Shown piece after piece: positions 25,707 through 33,905 of a DNA stretch of 64,000 nt. The stretch is from Myxococcus eversor. GTDB taxonomy: Bacteria; Myxococcota; Myxococcia; Myxococcales; Myxococcaceae. Both the position numbers and the translations under genes were made by a program. How positions within the stretch are numbered: position 1 is the first letter of the stretch; the number at the start of each line of letters is the position of its first letter. A model generated the notes under the pieces. That model did no database searches and had not been told where the DNA came from. It saw only the letters and a program-made list of their open reading frames with translations. The DNA lies in contig NZ_JAAIXY010000002.1 in NCBI RefSeq assembly GCF_010894455.1, positions 62,001 through 126,000 of the forward strand, in the 5' to 3' direction.

Positions 25707-26320
25707 TTGACCTGTACACGTTCGCCACGCCCAACGGGCGCAAGGTTTCCATCGCCCTGGAGGAGCTGGGACTGCCGTACACCGCGAAGTCGGTGAACAT
25801 CGGCAAGGGCGAGCAGTTCAAGCCCGAGTTCCTGGCCATCAATCCCAACAACAAGATTCCCGCCATCGTCGACTCGGAGGGGCCGGGCGGCAGCCCCATC
25901 TCCGTCTTCGAGTCGGGCGCCATCCTCCTGTACCTCGCGGAGAAGACGGGCCAGCTCATGCCGTCCAGCCTGCGCGGCAAGACGGAGGTGACGCAGTGGC
26001 TGATGTTCCAGATGGGCGGCGTGGGCCCCATGTTCGGCCAGCTCAACCACTTCGGCCGCTTCGCCTCCACCAAGATTCCCTACGCCATCGACCGCTACAC
26101 CGAGGAGTCGAAGCGACTGCTCAAGGTGCTCGACGGGCAGTTGGGCAAGGGGGACTACGTGGCGGGCCGCTACTCCATCGCCGACATCGCCCTCTACCCG
26201 TGGGTCGCGGGCATGCGCTCGTTCGTCCCGGAAATCTTCGCGGGCCTGGGCCAGGTGCCGCAGTGGCTGTCGCGCGTGGGTGACCGTCCCGCCGTGCAGC
26301 GCGGCATGAAGGTCCCCTGA
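25703..26320 (+). CDS. Glutathione S-transferase
   Basis: 205 aa from ATG 25703, overlapping the SDR gene by 4 bp. It resembles the YfcG/YghU (Ure2-like) group: IDLYTFATPNGRKVSIALEE with a Thr/Asn active-site region, NPNNKIPAIVD (cis-Pro), and ESGAILLYLAEKTG. The C-terminal helical domain contains YSIADIALYPWV. Such enzymes reduce disulfides or conjugate electrophiles with glutathione. Pairing with an SDR suggests handling of reactive carbonyls. Confidence 0.92.
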   Translation: MIDLYTFATPNGRKVSIALEELGLPYTAKSVNIGKGEQFKPEFLAINPNNKIPAIVDSEGPGGSPISVFESGAILLYLAEKTGQLMPSSLRGKTEVTQWLMFQMGGVGPMFGQLNHFGRFASTKIPYAIDRYTEESKRLLKVLDGQLGKGDYVAGRYSIADIALYPWVAGMRSFVPEIFAGLGQVPQWLSRVGDRPAVQRGMKVP

Positions 26321-26340
26321 GCGTTACTGTTCCCCTCTCC

Positions 26341-27783
26341 ATGCCCGCGCTCGAACAGCTTCGCTTCGACAACTCGTACGCCCGCCTGCCTCCTGGCTTC
26401 GGCGCGAGAGTGTCTCCTCGCGCCTTCCCGAATGCCCGGCTGGTGAGCCTCAATCCCGCCGCGCTGCGCCTCCTGGAGCTGTCGCCAGAGGAGGCTCGAC
26501 GTCCGGAGTTCGTCGAGGCGCTGGGCGGTGGGCGTCCGCTGCCGGGCATGGAGCCCTTCGCCATGGTGTACGCCGGGCACCAGTTCGGCGTGTACGTGCC
26601 CCGGCTGGGGGACGGCCGCGCCCTGCTGCTGGGCCAGGTGCGCACCAGCGCGGGCACGTCGTGGGACTTGCACCTCAAGGGCGGAGGCCCCACGCCCTTC
26701 TCGCGCGGTGGAGACGGGCGCGCCGTGCTGCGCTCCTCCATCCGTGAGTACCTGTGCGGCGAGGCCATGCACGGGCTGGGCATCCCCACCACGCGCGGGC
26801 TGTGTCTGATTGGCGGCGACGAGCGGGTGTACCGCGAGGAAATCGAACCGGGCGCCATGCTGGTGCGGATGGCTCCGTCCCACGTGCGCTTCGGCACGTT
26901 CGAGTTCTTCCACCACTCCGAGCAGCACGAGCACGTGGCGCTGCTGGCCGACCACGTCATCGACGGACACTTCCCCCACCTGTCCGGAGCGCCGGGGCGC
27001 CACGCGCGCTTCTACGCGGAAGTGGTGGAGCGCACCGCGCGGCTGGTGGCGCAATGGCAGGCGGTGGGCTTCGCGCACGGGGTGATGAACACGGACAACA
27101 TGTCCATCCTCGGCCTCACCCTGGACTACGGCCCCTTCGGCTTCCTGGACGCGTTCGAGCCGGGCTTCATCTGCAACCACTCCGACCACCGGGGCCGATA
27201 CGCGTTCGACCAGCAGCCGCGCATCGCGATGTGGAACCTGGCCTGTCTGGGTGAAGCGCTCCTCACGTTGATGTCCGAGGACGAGGCCCGCGCGACGCTC
27301 ACCACCTTCGAGCCCACCTTCAAGGAGCACTTCCTGAAGCGGATGCGCCAGAAGCTGGGCCTCCAGGAGTCACGCGACGAGGACCGCGCCCTGGTGGGAG
27401 ACCTGTTCGCGTGCATGGCCGAGGCCCGCGTGGACTACACCCGCTTCTTCCGCGCGCTGGGACGGCTGGACTCGGTGGGAGCGATGTTCGCGGACCGGAC
27501 GGGCTTCGACGCGTGGGCGGAGCGATACCGGGCGCGGCTCGCGTCGGAAGGCAGCGTGGACGAGGAGCGGCGCACGCGGATGGAGCGCGTCAATCCGCGG
27601 TACGTGCTGCGCAACTGGATGGCGCAGGCCGCCATCATCCGCGCCCAGGAGGGCGACTTCTCGGAGGTGGACCGCCTGCTCGCCGCCCTGGAAGACCCCT
27701 TCACGCAGCGCTCCGAGTACGAGGAGTACACCACGGAGCCTCCTGCCTGGGGCCGGCACCTGGTGGTGAGCTGCAGTTCGTGA
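26341..27783 (+). CDS. selO: Protein adenylyltransferase SelO (YdiU family)
   Basis: 480 aa from ATG 26341, full family length. The pseudokinase-like SelO signature is clear: MVYAGHQFGVYVPRLGDGRA, LKGGGPTPFSRGGDGRAVLR, SIREYLCGEAM, HGVMNTDNMSILGLTLDYGP and the FICNHSDHRGRY that follows. SelO transfers AMP from ATP to Ser, Thr or Tyr of redox-related proteins. The C-terminus lacks a Cys close to the stop except the third-last residue (SCSS ending), which resembles the Sec/Cys position of many SelO proteins. It follows the GST gene by 20 bp and could belong to the same oxidative-stress operon. Confidence 0.95.
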   Translation: MPALEQLRFDNSYARLPPGFGARVSPRAFPNARLVSLNPAALRLLELSPEEARRPEFVEALGGGRPLPGMEPFAMVYAGHQFGVYVPRLGDGRALLLGQVRTSAGTSWDLHLKGGGPTPFSRGGDGRAVLRSSIREYLCGEAMHGLGIPTTRGLCLIGGDERVYREEIEPGAMLVRMAPSHVRFGTFEFFHHSEQHEHVALLADHVIDGHFPHLSGAPGRHARFYAEVVERTARLVAQWQAVGFAHGVMNTDNMSILGLTLDYGPFGFLDAFEPGFICNHSDHRGRYAFDQQPRIAMWNLACLGEALLTLMSEDEARATLTTFEPTFKEHFLKRMRQKLGLQESRDEDRALVGDLFACMAEARVDYTRFFRALGRLDSVGAMFADRTGFDAWAERYRARLASEGSVDEERRTRMERVNPRYVLRNWMAQAAIIRAQEGDFSEVDRLLAALEDPFTQRSEYEEYTTEPPAWGRHLVVSCSS

Positions 27784-27839
27784 GGCACGGGAGACCCTGA
27801 CTGGCGCGCGCCGAAGTGTCTGGATTAGAACCGCGCGCC

Positions 27840-28394
27840 ATGTCCGCTGACGTTGTCATTCCCAAGAACGAGCTCAGTGAGTTCGACCTGCCCCGTGTCT
27901 GTGTCATCACCGGCCAGACGGAGGGCATCTCCTTCAAGCCCGTGAAGTTCGCGTGGTATCCGCGCTGGCTGCTCATCTTCGTGCCGTTCGCGGCCCTCAT
28001 CGTGCTGCTCATCGCGATAGCGCTCACCAAGCGCGCCAAGGGCACCCTGCCCTTCAGCGAAGAGGGGTGGGCCCGGTGGCAGCGGAGCAAGCTGCTCTTC
28101 GGACTCTCCTTCCTGGGCACCATCGCCATCCTGGTGGGTGGAATCACCGTGTTCGCGGGCAGGAGCGATGGGACGCCCATCCTCGTGGCGGTGCTGCTGG
28201 CCGTCCTCTTGCCCGTCGTGGCCTATTTCGCGGTGATGAAGGGACGGGTGCCCCTGGTGAAGCGAATCGACGAGCGGCACATCACCCTCTCCCTCCCCAG
28301 CGAGTCGGCGGCGACCACCATCACCGCGCACCTGAGCTCCGGGCGGCGGCGGTCGCGCGGCGTGCAGCACCCGCTGGAGCGGCAGTCGGCATGA
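27840..28394 (+). CDS. Membrane protein of unknown function, three transmembrane helices
   Basis: 184 aa from ATG 27840. The N-terminal 40 residues are soluble (LPRVCVITGQTEGISFKPVKF, with one Cys), followed by three hydrophobic helices: about 43-62, 88-110 and 116-137. The C-terminal 45 residues are soluble and basic. The CVITGQ opening is seen in small bacterial membrane proteins without known function. Its stop overlaps the start of the next gene (ATGA), so the two are coupled. Confidence 0.8.
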   Translation: MSADVVIPKNELSEFDLPRVCVITGQTEGISFKPVKFAWYPRWLLIFVPFAALIVLLIAIALTKRAKGTLPFSEEGWARWQRSKLLFGLSFLGTIAILVGGITVFAGRSDGTPILVAVLLAVLLPVVAYFAVMKGRVPLVKRIDERHITLSLPSESAATTITAHLSSGRRRSRGVQHPLERQSA

Positions 28395-28804
28395 GCGTGG
28401 AGACGCCACCGGAGGGAGCCTCCTGCGCGGGGCATCCCGACGTCATCGCGAGCTGGGTGTGTGGCCGCTGCGGCACGTTCATGTGTCCGGGGTGCGAGCG
28501 GCGGGTGCGTCCGGAGGCGCGCCCCATGTGCCCCTCGTGCTGGGACCTGCGCGAGCGCACCGTCAACGCGCCGGAAGTCGCGGGCATGGGGCTCGTGGTC
28601 AGCGGGCTCGTCCTGGGCGTGCTCTCGCTCGTCCCCATGTGCATCGCCATCCAGATTGCGTCGGCGATAGTGAACGTCGTGGCCCTGTACCGCACCCGGG
28701 AGCCCCCGGGACGACAGCGACGGTGGATGCCCATCACCGGCCTCGTCCTGACGGGCGTGGGACTCGTCGGCAGCGGCATCGTCGCGGTGTTGGGCTCCAT
28801 CTAG
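28391..28804 (+). CDS. Zinc-binding membrane protein (B-box-like finger plus DUF4190-like helices)
   Basis: 137 aa from ATG 28391, overlapping the previous stop. The first 50 residues hold a cross-brace zinc site: CAGHPDVIASWVCGRCGTFM followed by CPGC and CPSC, in the style of B-box/RING-like fingers found in bacterial membrane proteins. Two transmembrane helices (GMGLVVSGLVLGVLSLVPM and ITGLVLTGVGLVGSGIVAVL) follow. Probably an inner-membrane protein with the finger in the cytoplasm; partner and role unknown. Coupled to the membrane protein before it. Confidence 0.8.
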   Translation: MSVETPPEGASCAGHPDVIASWVCGRCGTFMCPGCERRVRPEARPMCPSCWDLRERTVNAPEVAGMGLVVSGLVLGVLSLVPMCIAIQIASAIVNVVALYRTREPPGRQRRWMPITGLVLTGVGLVGSGIVAVLGSI

Positions 28805-28894
28805 CCCGCCTGCTCGCCTGGAAGGTTGGCGAGCCGAAAGTCACCCCCGAGGGCGCTTGCCGCGCGGGGGGAGCGGGCTGACCTTCCACCTTCC

Positions 28895-29434
28895 ATGACG
28901 ACGGACCTCACCCGCCTGCCCTCGCGTGGGCCCCAGGGCGCTTTTCACGTCGTCGTCGAGTCCCCTCGGGGCTCGACGGTGAAGCTCAAGTACGACGCCG
29001 CGCTCTCGGCCTTCACGCTCTCCCGCCCCCTGACCCGGGGGCTTCGCTATCCGTTCGACTGGGGCTTCATCCCGTCGACGAAGGGTCCGGACGGAGACCC
29101 GCTGGATGCCATGGTGTTGTGGGACGACACCACGTGGCCCGGGGTGGTGCTGCCCTGCCGCGCGCTGGGCGTCCTCCAGGTGGACCAGAAGCGCAAGGGC
29201 GGCAAGCCGGGCGAGCGCGAGCGCAATGACCGCATCATCGCGCTGCCCACGGCGTCGCCGCGCACCGAGCACCTGCGCACGTACCAGGACGTGTCCCGTC
29301 GCGAGCGCGAGGAGCTGGCGCACTTCTTCCTCACCGCCGTGCACTTCGAGGACAAGGAAGCGCGCATCCTCGGTTGGGAAGGCCCCGAGGCCGCCGAGCG
29401 GATGTTGCACACCCAAGCCGCGACGGGAGGCTGA
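28895..29434 (+). CDS. Family I inorganic pyrophosphatase-like protein
   Basis: 179 aa from ATG 28895. The fold and first metal site are recognisable: VVVESPRGSTVKLKYD, then YPFDWGFIP and DGDPLDAMVLWD, corresponding to the conserved YPxxYGxIP and DGDPxDxL motifs. The later motif reads GERERNDRIIALP, where a canonical enzyme has an Asp-rich GEDDKIIAVP, so one or two ligands are substituted and activity is not assured. It would hydrolyse PPi to phosphate in the cytoplasm. The CHAD-domain gene follows after 4 bp, linking it to phosphate polymers. Confidence 0.85.
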   Translation: MTTDLTRLPSRGPQGAFHVVVESPRGSTVKLKYDAALSAFTLSRPLTRGLRYPFDWGFIPSTKGPDGDPLDAMVLWDDTTWPGVVLPCRALGVLQVDQKRKGGKPGERERNDRIIALPTASPRTEHLRTYQDVSRREREELAHFFLTAVHFEDKEARILGWEGPEAAERMLHTQAATGG

Positions 29435-29438
29435 CTCG

Positions 29439-30338
29439 ATGGCCCAACCCACACCCATTCGAGGACTGGGCCCGGACAGCGAGCTGGGCGAGGCCGCGCG
29501 GCGCATCCTCGCGGGCCGGCTGGCGGATGTCCGCAAGCCCGAGGCGAAGCTCGCGGAGGCGCTCGACGACGACGGGGTCCACGACATGCGCGTGGCCACG
29601 CGTCGGCTGCGCGCCGCCATCCAGGTGTTCCGTCCGCTCGGCGGGCTGGGCAAGCTGGAGGTGGAGGTGAAGCGGCTCCAGGACGCGCTGGGCGACGTGA
29701 GGGATTTGCACGTCCAGGCGGCCTGGCTGGAGGAGGTCGCGAAGAAGTCGCGCCGCGAGAAGCCCGACACGCGCGCGGGCATCGCCGCGCTGGGCAAGGC
29801 GCGCCTCACGGGCCTGAAGGCGAAGGAGAAGCGGCTGCGCTCGGAGTTGGAGCGGTGGGCTTCGCGCACCATGCCCCGGCTGCTGCGCAAGGTGGACGGG
29901 CTGGAGGACGACCATCGCTTCGGCGGGCGCCGGGTGAAGGAGCCTCTGCTCTGGCGGGTGCGCCGCGTGCGCAAGCGGATGAAGGTCTACATGGACGCGC
30001 CGGATGCCGCGTCCGCGCATGCGCTGCGCAAGGACTTGAAGAAGCTGCGCTACGAGTTGGAGATCTTCCAGCCCGCGTTCCGCCGCACGCTGGGCGCGTT
30101 GGTGGAGGTGCTCGTCCCGCTCCAGGAGGGGCTGGGGGAGCTGCACGACGCGGACGTGAGGCTGGAGGTGTTCGAGCGACTCGCCGCCGGAGGCAAGCCC
30201 GGGGAGCGCAAGGCCGCGCGCGCCCTGCTGCCGCTCATCCGCGAGGGTCGGGCGCAACGCTCCGCGGAGATTGCACGCGAGCTCCAGCGCTGGCACGCCG
30301 AGGCGATTCCCCGACGGCTGCTCCAGGTGCTCGCGTAG
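29439..30338 (+). CDS. CHAD-domain protein (polyphosphate-binding type)
   Basis: 299 aa; ATG 29439 follows GGGAGG at the end of the pyrophosphatase gene. It is one CHAD domain built from two four-helix bundles, with repeated His/Arg/Lys signatures: VHDMRVATRRLRAAIQVF, LGDVRDLHV, HALRKDLKKLRYELE and LGELHDADV. CHAD proteins bind polyphosphate through these basic helices and often sit on polyphosphate granules. Pairing with a pyrophosphatase supports a role in polyphosphate or pyrophosphate handling. No CYTH domain is fused. Confidence 0.92.
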   Translation: MAQPTPIRGLGPDSELGEAARRILAGRLADVRKPEAKLAEALDDDGVHDMRVATRRLRAAIQVFRPLGGLGKLEVEVKRLQDALGDVRDLHVQAAWLEEVAKKSRREKPDTRAGIAALGKARLTGLKAKEKRLRSELERWASRTMPRLLRKVDGLEDDHRFGGRRVKEPLLWRVRRVRKRMKVYMDAPDAASAHALRKDLKKLRYELEIFQPAFRRTLGALVEVLVPLQEGLGELHDADVRLEVFERLAAGGKPGERKAARALLPLIREGRAQRSAEIARELQRWHAEAIPRRLLQVLA

Positions 30339-30345
30339 CGCGGAC

Positions 30346-30374
30346 ACGTGGGCGCCACACGAGGGCGTCCACGT
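30346..30374. terminator. Bidirectional terminator-like hairpin
   Basis: ACGTGGGCGCC (30346-30356) pairs along its full 11 bp with GGCGTCCACGT (30364-30374), with a single G-U, around a 7-base loop. It lies 8 bp after the CHAD stop and 23 bp from the stop of the convergent lipoprotein gene, so it can serve both. Confidence 0.65.
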
Positions 30375-30397
30375 ATTCGCGGGACGTGGGGTGACGC

Positions 30398-30922
30398 TCA
30401 GCCGTCACAGTCGGTGGGGCAACCCTGGTGCGTCTCGTGCGACTCGCACAGCCCATCGCCGCACGTGTCACCGACGGGAGTGTCGCAGTCGAGCGGGCAG
30501 CTCAAATGCGTCTCGAGCGGCTCGCAGTAGCCGTTGCCGCACGTTCCGCCGATGGGACCGGCGCCGCAGTCGGTGGGGCAGCTCAGCTGCGTCTCGCTCA
30601 GCTCGCAGAGCCCGTTGCCGCACGTGCCTCCGATGGGACCGGCGCCGCAGTCGGTGGGACAGCTCTGCTGTGTTTCGAGCGACTCGCACAGTCCGTTGCC
30701 GCAGGGGTCGCCGGGACTGTCGCAGTCGAGCGGGCACGTCTCGGGAGTCTCCCCGAGGTCACAGATGCCGTCCTCGCCACAGGGGCCCTGGGGAGACTCC
30801 TCCTCGGTGAGCATCGCTCGCGACACGGAGTTGTCCGCGACCTGTGTCGGCCCGCCCGCGTTGCAGCCGAGGAGCGCGCCGAGACACCATCCACCCAGGA
30901 GGACGACCAGTTGCTGCTTCAT
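30398..30922 (-). CDS. Lipoprotein with five cysteine-rich repeats
   Basis: 174 aa from ATG 30922, with lipobox LLGC (Cys20). After a 25-residue spacer the protein consists of five tandem units of about 25-28 residues with the pattern CGxGxCExxETxxxCPxDC. The four C-terminal units are near identical, including the shared linker GAGPIGGT. Each unit has four Cys and acidic residues, fitting small disulfide-linked loops that could bind calcium, as in other surface repeats of delta-proteobacteria. The repeats also show at DNA level, so copy number may vary between strains. Function unknown; probably cell-surface. Confidence 0.85.
   Translation of the reverse strand: MKQQLVVLLGGWCLGALLGCNAGGPTQVADNSVSRAMLTEEESPQGPCGEDGICDLGETPETCPLDCDSPGDPCGNGLCESLETQQSCPTDCGAGPIGGTCGNGLCELSETQLSCPTDCGAGPIGGTCGNGYCEPLETHLSCPLDCDTPVGDTCGDGLCESHETHQGCPTDCDG
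30401..30780 (-). repeat. Tandem coding repeat, five units
   Basis: DNA repeat underlying the Cys-rich lipoprotein. Two units sharing the linker GATGGGACCGGCGCC are nearly identical at nucleotide level (about 30550-30660), pointing to recent duplication. Confidence 0.7.
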
Positions 30923-30999
30923 GTGCGTGACCCCTCTCGAAAGAGGGGTCTGGGATTACCACGGCGGCGGCGGACAGCGTGACACCCGTCGCCATCTGA

Positions 31000-32430
31000 T
31001 TACTGCTGCTGCGTGGGTTGCTCCTGGGTCGAACCCGTCCCCGGGGTACTCCCTTGTGAGGTCGCGTCGATGCTCACGGCCTTGGCCTCCCCTGTCTCAT
31101 CCATGGTGTACGAGGCGCGGACCTGGGCGCCTTCCTGGATGTCCTCGGCGACGGAGCGGAACCCATCCACGGTCACCTGCGTCTCGGGTTTGACCGTCAA
31201 GCGGAGCTGGGGCTCACCCCCCTGACTGAGCAGGACCTCGGTCTCGCTCGCGCGGACCACCTCGCCGGTGAACTGCTGCGGGGTGTTCTGCTGAGCCTGT
31301 GTTCCCGACGTGGTGCCGCTGCCCTGCTGAGAACCGGAGGGAACCGGGAGCATGACCACGGGCTGCTGGGGCTGCTGCGCGCCCTGCTGTGGCTGCGGCT
31401 GCTGGGTGGTGCCCGAGGTGCCCGTCGTGGAGTCAGTAGTCCCGGAGGCGGGCTGCCGCTGCTCGGCCGTCGAAGGCGCGGTGGCGATGGGCTGCTGCTC
31501 CGTGGCCGACGGGGTCGACGACGTGGTGGGCTGCTGTTCCGTTCCGCTCGTCGTCTGACCCTGCTGCTGTCGGGCATCGAGCTGCTCGAGGGGAGACAGC
31601 GGCTGCGGACCCTCGTCGACCTGTTGCCCGGAGCCACCGGAGGCCTGTCCCGAGCTGGAGTCCGTGGGCGACCCGGTGGTGGATGGTGTGGATGACGTGC
31701 CCGTTCCCGAGGAGGAGGCCACGGGTGACTGCGTGTCCTGCCCCGTCTGTGACTGCATGTCCGACGGCGCGGAACCACTCTGTGCCGCCTGCTGTTCAGC
31801 GCGTTGCTCCGCGCGGAGTTCGGCGTCCCGCTCCGCCCGCAGGTCGGCCTGTCGCTCCGCCTCGCTCTCCGTGCCGGTGGCGCTGGCCTGGGCCTGCTGC
31901 TGCGCATCCGTGGCCTGCTGTCCCGCCTGTGCGGCTTGCTGCTGAGCGTCCGTGGCTTGCTGTCCCGCCTGGGCAGCCTGCTGCTGAGCAGCTCCGGTGG
32001 CCTGCTGCTGCGCGGCCCCGGCCTGCTGTGCCGCTTCCGAGGCCTGCTGCTGCGCGGCCCCCGCCTGTTGCTGGGCCGCACCCGTCTGCGCATTCGCCTG
32101 GGCCGCCTGTTGCCGCGCTGCCCCGGCCTGCTGCGTCGCATCCGTGGCCTGCTGCCGGGCCTGGGCGGCCTGTTGTGCGGCTTCCGTCTGCTGTGCGGTC
32201 TGGGCCTGGTCCGCCTCGCCCGACTCACGCTGGGCGCGGGCCTTGGCCTCGTCCAGGGCCTGCTGCTTCCGCCGCACCTCTTCCTGGGCGCTGTTCGCCT
32301 GATGCTGTTGTTCGCTCGCGGTCGCCTCCGTGCCCTGCCGCGACTGCGCCTCCTGGCCGCGCTCACGGCAGCCGGTGGCGAGCAACGCGGCGGCACCGGC
32401 GGCCACCCATCCTCTCGCGCGGACCTTCAT
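31000..32430 (-). CDS. Gln/Ala-rich coiled-coil lipoprotein
   Basis: 476 aa. ATG 32430 follows AGGGGG and opens a lipoprotein signal (VAAGAAALLATGC). Residues about 35-195 form a long low-complexity helix with seven-residue units such as AGAAQQQ, ATDAQQQ and AQAGQQA, which should make a coiled coil like the Lpp/alanine-zipper type. About 200-370 is Ser/Thr/Gln-rich and probably disordered. The last 90 residues form a compact beta domain (FTGEVVRASETEVLLSQGG, then VTVDGF), like the DUF5666 OB-type fold. It may bridge outer membrane and periplasm; the function is unknown. Confidence 0.82.
   Translation of the reverse strand: MKVRARGWVAAGAAALLATGCRERGQEAQSRQGTEATASEQQHQANSAQEEVRRKQQALDEAKARAQRESGEADQAQTAQQTEAAQQAAQARQQATDATQQAGAARQQAAQANAQTGAAQQQAGAAQQQASEAAQQAGAAQQQATGAAQQQAAQAGQQATDAQQQAAQAGQQATDAQQQAQASATGTESEAERQADLRAERDAELRAEQRAEQQAAQSGSAPSDMQSQTGQDTQSPVASSSGTGTSSTPSTTGSPTDSSSGQASGGSGQQVDEGPQPLSPLEQLDARQQQGQTTSGTEQQPTTSSTPSATEQQPIATAPSTAEQRQPASGTTDSTTGTSGTTQQPQPQQGAQQPQQPVVMLPVPSGSQQGSGTTSGTQAQQNTPQQFTGEVVRASETEVLLSQGGEPQLRLTVKPETQVTVDGFRSVAEDIQEGAQVRASYTMDETGEAKAVSIDATSQGSTPGTGSTQEQPTQQQ
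31880..32180 (-). repeat. Heptad-coding repeat, GCCTGCTGC-rich
   Basis: Many imperfect copies of a 21-bp unit coding A/Q/G heptads in the lipoprotein above. The identical reading frame throughout indicates selection on the protein; the repeats could expand or contract by slippage. Confidence 0.65.
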
Positions 32431-32595
32431 GAAGACCCCCTGTCGTGACTTCCGAAAAAGAAACATGGGAAGTCATCGAATCTCGCCAACCCACGCCCTC
32501 TCCGGGCGGCCGCCCACTCGCCCGTCCTCCACCGGGCAGCCCGGCTCACGACGCCCTACCCTTTCCTGGAGTTTGGCGATAAGGGGCGCACCCCC

Positions 32596-33849
32596 ATGCA
32601 TGCCTGCGGACTCGACTTCGGAACCAGCAACACCGCCGCGGCCCTGCCTGACGGCACGGTGCTGTCGCTGCAACCCCATACCTCGGAGCCCCGCCTCTTC
32701 CGCTCCGTGATGTTCTTCCCGGACGACGAGCGCGAAATCTACACGGGCGCCGACGCCATCAACCGCTACATGGAGGACAACACCGGACGCTTCATCCAGT
32801 CCGTGAAGTCCTTCCTCCACTCCAACTCCTTCCGCGCCACCCAGGTGAGGGGCCGCACCTTCACCATCGAGGACCTGGTCGCCATCCTCCTGCGTCGCGT
32901 GCGCGAGGCGGCGGGCGCCCACATGGGAGGCCTCCCGGAAGCCGTCATCCTCGGCCGCCCCGCCGTCTTCACCCCGGACAAGGACGCGGACGCGCTCGCC
33001 CAGAAGCGCCTGCACCGCGCCGCCGAGCTGGCCGGCTTCCAGCACATCGAGTTCCTCATCGAGCCCATCGCCGCCGCGCTCGCGTACGAGGCGCAGCTCA
33101 CCCGCGATGAGCTGGTCCTCGTGGCCGACTTCGGCGCCGGCACCACCGACCTCACGCTGATGCGCCTGGGCCCGTCGCGCCGAGGCGCCAAGGACCGCCG
33201 CCCGGACGTCGTGGGCTCCACCGGTGTGCGCATCGGCGGTGACCGCTTCGACGCCGAAATCATGCGCCACAAGCTGCTGCCCCGCTTTGGCGCGGGCTCC
33301 ACCTACCGGGTGCGAGGCCTGAGTGACAAGCGCCTGCCCATGCCCCAGCACGTCATGGCCAAGCTCTTGTCCTGGCACGAGATGTCCTTCATCCGGGAGA
33401 AGTCCACCCAGGACCTGCTGGACACCATGCTGGAGACCAGTGACAAGCAGCCCGAAATCGAGGCGCTCCACGACCTGGTGATGGACAACCTGGGCTATCG
33501 CCTGTTCCGCGCGATTGAAGCCGCCAAGGTGCGCCTGTCCCGCGACGAGGTGGCCACCGTGGACTTCGAGGAGGCCCGCATCAACCTCCACGAGCCCATC
33601 ACCCGCAAGGAGTTCGAGGCGTTCAGCAAGCCGCTGCTCGACGAGTTGGAGCAGTGCACGGTCGGGCTGCTGTCGCGTCACCCCGAGGCGGCGAACATCG
33701 ACGCCGTGTTCCTCACGGGTGGCTCCTCGCAGATTCCCGCCGTGCGCCAGCTCTACGTGAATCGCTTCGGCGAGGAGCGCGTGCGGACCGCGGACGCCTT
33801 CACCTCCGTGGCCGAGGGTCTGGGACGCGCCTCCGCGACGTTCGGCTGA
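32596..33849 (+). CDS. Hsp70-family ATPase, YegD-like
   Basis: 417 aa from ATG 32596. It is an actin/Hsp70 ATPase fold: phosphate-1 loop GLDFGTSNTAAAL, connect/phosphate-2 LVADFGAGTTDLTLM, and adenosine loop VFLTGGSSQIPAVRQL. The length stops at the end of the nucleotide-binding domain, with no substrate-binding domain or lid. This matches the YegD group of chaperone-like proteins of unknown client. It is cytoplasmic and appears monocistronic. Spacing to the upstream lipoprotein (divergent, 165 bp) leaves room for both promoters. Confidence 0.9.
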   Translation: MHACGLDFGTSNTAAALPDGTVLSLQPHTSEPRLFRSVMFFPDDEREIYTGADAINRYMEDNTGRFIQSVKSFLHSNSFRATQVRGRTFTIEDLVAILLRRVREAAGAHMGGLPEAVILGRPAVFTPDKDADALAQKRLHRAAELAGFQHIEFLIEPIAAALAYEAQLTRDELVLVADFGAGTTDLTLMRLGPSRRGAKDRRPDVVGSTGVRIGGDRFDAEIMRHKLLPRFGAGSTYRVRGLSDKRLPMPQHVMAKLLSWHEMSFIREKSTQDLLDTMLETSDKQPEIEALHDLVMDNLGYRLFRAIEAAKVRLSRDEVATVDFEEARINLHEPITRKEFEAFSKPLLDELEQCTVGLLSRHPEAANIDAVFLTGGSSQIPAVRQLYVNRFGEERVRTADAFTSVAEGLGRASATFG

Positions 33850-33905
33850 GCCGCGGGCCAGCGCTCACTGCGTGCACATGAAGTACGGCCCCGCGCGCTC
33901 GCGCC

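Noticed and set aside
30401..30780. Regular repeats that could suggest a CRISPR array
   Set aside because: The units are in frame, code Cys-rich repeats, vary in length with no unique spacers, and have no cas genes nearby.
33850..33905. Possible small gene between the Hsp70-like gene and the frameshifted lipoprotein
   Set aside because: No start, ribosome site or open frame of useful length.
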